From: Planctomycetota bacterium
GTDB taxonomy: Bacteria > Planctomycetota > UBA1135 > UBA2386
Assembly (NCBI GenBank): GCA_016793305.1
Contig: JAEUHU010000177.1
Location: 1-8,694, forward strand
Direction: 5' to 3'
DNA: 8,694 bases
The notes beneath the pieces were generated by a model, which was not told the origin of the DNA, searched no databases, and saw only the letters and a program-made list of their open reading frames with translations. Below, piece after piece: positions 7,867-8,694 of this stretch. The position numbers and the translations under genes are program-made. How positions within the stretch are numbered: the first letter of the stretch is position 1; each line of letters begins with the position of its first letter.

Positions 7867-8694
7867 GCCACGAGATCCGCACGCCGATGCACGCCGTGCT
7901 CGGCTACGCGGCGATGCTGCGCGAGACGCCGCTGAGCGACGAGCAGCGTGACTACGCCGACGTGATCGCGCGCTCGGGCACGGCGTTGCTGCGGCTGATC
8001 GACGACATCCTCGACTTCTCGAAGGTCGAGGCCGGCAAGCTGACGCTCGACAGCGTGCCGCTCGACCTCGTGCAGGTCGCGTCCGACGTCGTGCGGCTGC
8101 TGCAGGCCCAGGCCGAGGAGAAGGGCGTGCGGCTGCACCTGCAGGCGCCGGCGTCGCCGTGCGTGGTGCTTGGCGATCCGGCGCGGGTGCGGCAAGTGCT
8201 GCTGAACCTGGTCGGCAACGCGCTGAAGTTCACGCCGAAGGGCGAGGTGCGCATCGGCATCGGCGAGGTCACCGGCGGCCAGTGGCGCGTCGAGGTGGTC
8301 GACACCGGCATCGGCATCCCGCCGGCCCAGCAGGCCCGGCTGTTCCGCGAGTTCGAACAGGTCGACGACTCGACCCGACGTCAGTACGGCGGCACCGGGC
8401 TCGGGCTCGCGATCAGTCGGCGACTGATCCTGGCGATGGGCGGCAGGATCGGCATGTGCAGCGAACCTGGCCAGGGTTCGACGTTCTGGTTCGCGATGCA
8501 CCGGGCGGCCGCACCGCTGGTCGCGACGTCAGCCCAGCCGGCTGCGGCGATCGAACTGCCGCCGCTGCCGTCCGGCGTGCGTGTGCTGGTCGCCGAGGAC
8601 AACGTCGTCAACCAGCGGCTCGCCGGGGCGCTGTTCCGGCACGCGGGGTCACAGTCGACATCGTCGGCGACGGCGCGCAGGCGATCGAGATGTG
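7626..8694 (+). CDS. Hybrid sensor histidine kinase, C-terminal part (PAS2-HisKA-HATPase-REC), shifted frame, runs off the window
   Basis: Continuation of the gene starting at 6517, in the frame beginning GAG at 7626. If one G is restored there, the combined protein reads straight through. Restored numbering: end of PAS2 (about 371-423, HELELVTAKGRRIWVRATG then FQDITDRK); HisKA dimerisation domain with the phosphorylated histidine in MSHEIRTPM (His452, codon 7869-7871); HATPase_c with N box NLVGNALKF (about 564-572), G1 DTGIG (596-600), F box LFREFEQVD (609-617) and G2 GGTGLGL (625-631); an Ala/Pro linker; then a receiver domain starting VRVLVAEDNVVNQRLAG with the acidic pair E694/D695. The phosphoacceptor aspartate of the receiver lies beyond the window. 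A second single-base loss near 8647 shifts the frame again inside the receiver. Without correction, an automatic caller might start this piece at the in-frame ATG at 7785 (MAAVELLRAKEAAESS). The kinase should autophosphorylate His452 and pass phosphate through the receiver; its output partner is unknown. Confidence 0.85.
8645..8648 (+). other. Frameshift site 2 in the hybrid kinase (apparent loss of one G in a G run)
   Basis: The receiver domain reads …RLAGALFRHAG up to the run of four G at 8645-8648, then becomes serine/arginine nonsense. Adding one G gives HAG-VTVDIVGDGAQAIEM, the expected second strand and helix of a receiver domain. This is again a minus-one event, this time in a homopolymer. 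Confidence 0.85.

Noticed and set aside
1..8694. A mobile element, CRISPR array, defence cassette, or tRNA/rRNA gene.
   Set aside because: No transposase or integrase motifs, terminal inverted repeats, spaced short repeats or RNA-gene signatures were found; the genes are ordinary sensing and metabolic types.

Overview
This is a GC-rich (roughly 70% by eye) chromosomal segment of a motile, flagellated bacterium, most likely a member of the Pseudomonadota. Two chemoreceptors, a hybrid sensor kinase and a methylmalonyl-CoA mutase chaperone GTPase fit the Lysobacterales/Xanthomonadales or a similar high-GC gammaproteobacterial group. That placement is inference from gene content and base composition only.

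Layout. On the minus strand, in transcription order, lie meaB (5378 to 4401), a large Cache-type methyl-accepting chemotaxis protein (4261 to 1922) and a second chemotaxis receptor with a periplasmic c-type heme sensor domain (1803 to 10). The gaps are 139 and 118 bp, too wide for translational coupling. On the plus strand, starting from a divergent 127-bp gap that contains an AT-richer palindrome with flanking direct repeats, lie a Sel1-repeat lipoprotein (5506-6312) and a cytoplasmic GAF-PAS-PAS-HisKA-HATPase-REC hybrid histidine kinase (6517 to beyond the window). As sequenced, the kinase is broken by two single-base losses, at about 7626 and about 8647. The downstream protein sequence is intact in each shifted frame, so the lesions are either sequencing errors or very recent.

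How the genes work together. The theme is environmental sensing. The two receptors have unrelated input domains (double Cache-like, and Tll0287/DUF3365-like heme c) joined to nearly identical cytoplasmic signalling domains: about 92% identical over 270 residues, with one 92-bp stretch identical at the DNA level. They should therefore feed the same CheA/CheW array. No che genes are visible here. The GAF/PAS kinase is a separate, soluble, phosphorelay-type sensor. MeaB belongs to propionate/B12 metabolism and has no visible partner mutase in the window.

I see no mobile element, CRISPR array, tRNA or rRNA, and no defence-type cassette. The points most worth attention are the sensor-swapped receptor pair with homogenised signalling domains, the Asn-to-His change in the G4 motif of MeaB, the compound palindrome in the divergent gap, and the double frameshift in the kinase.
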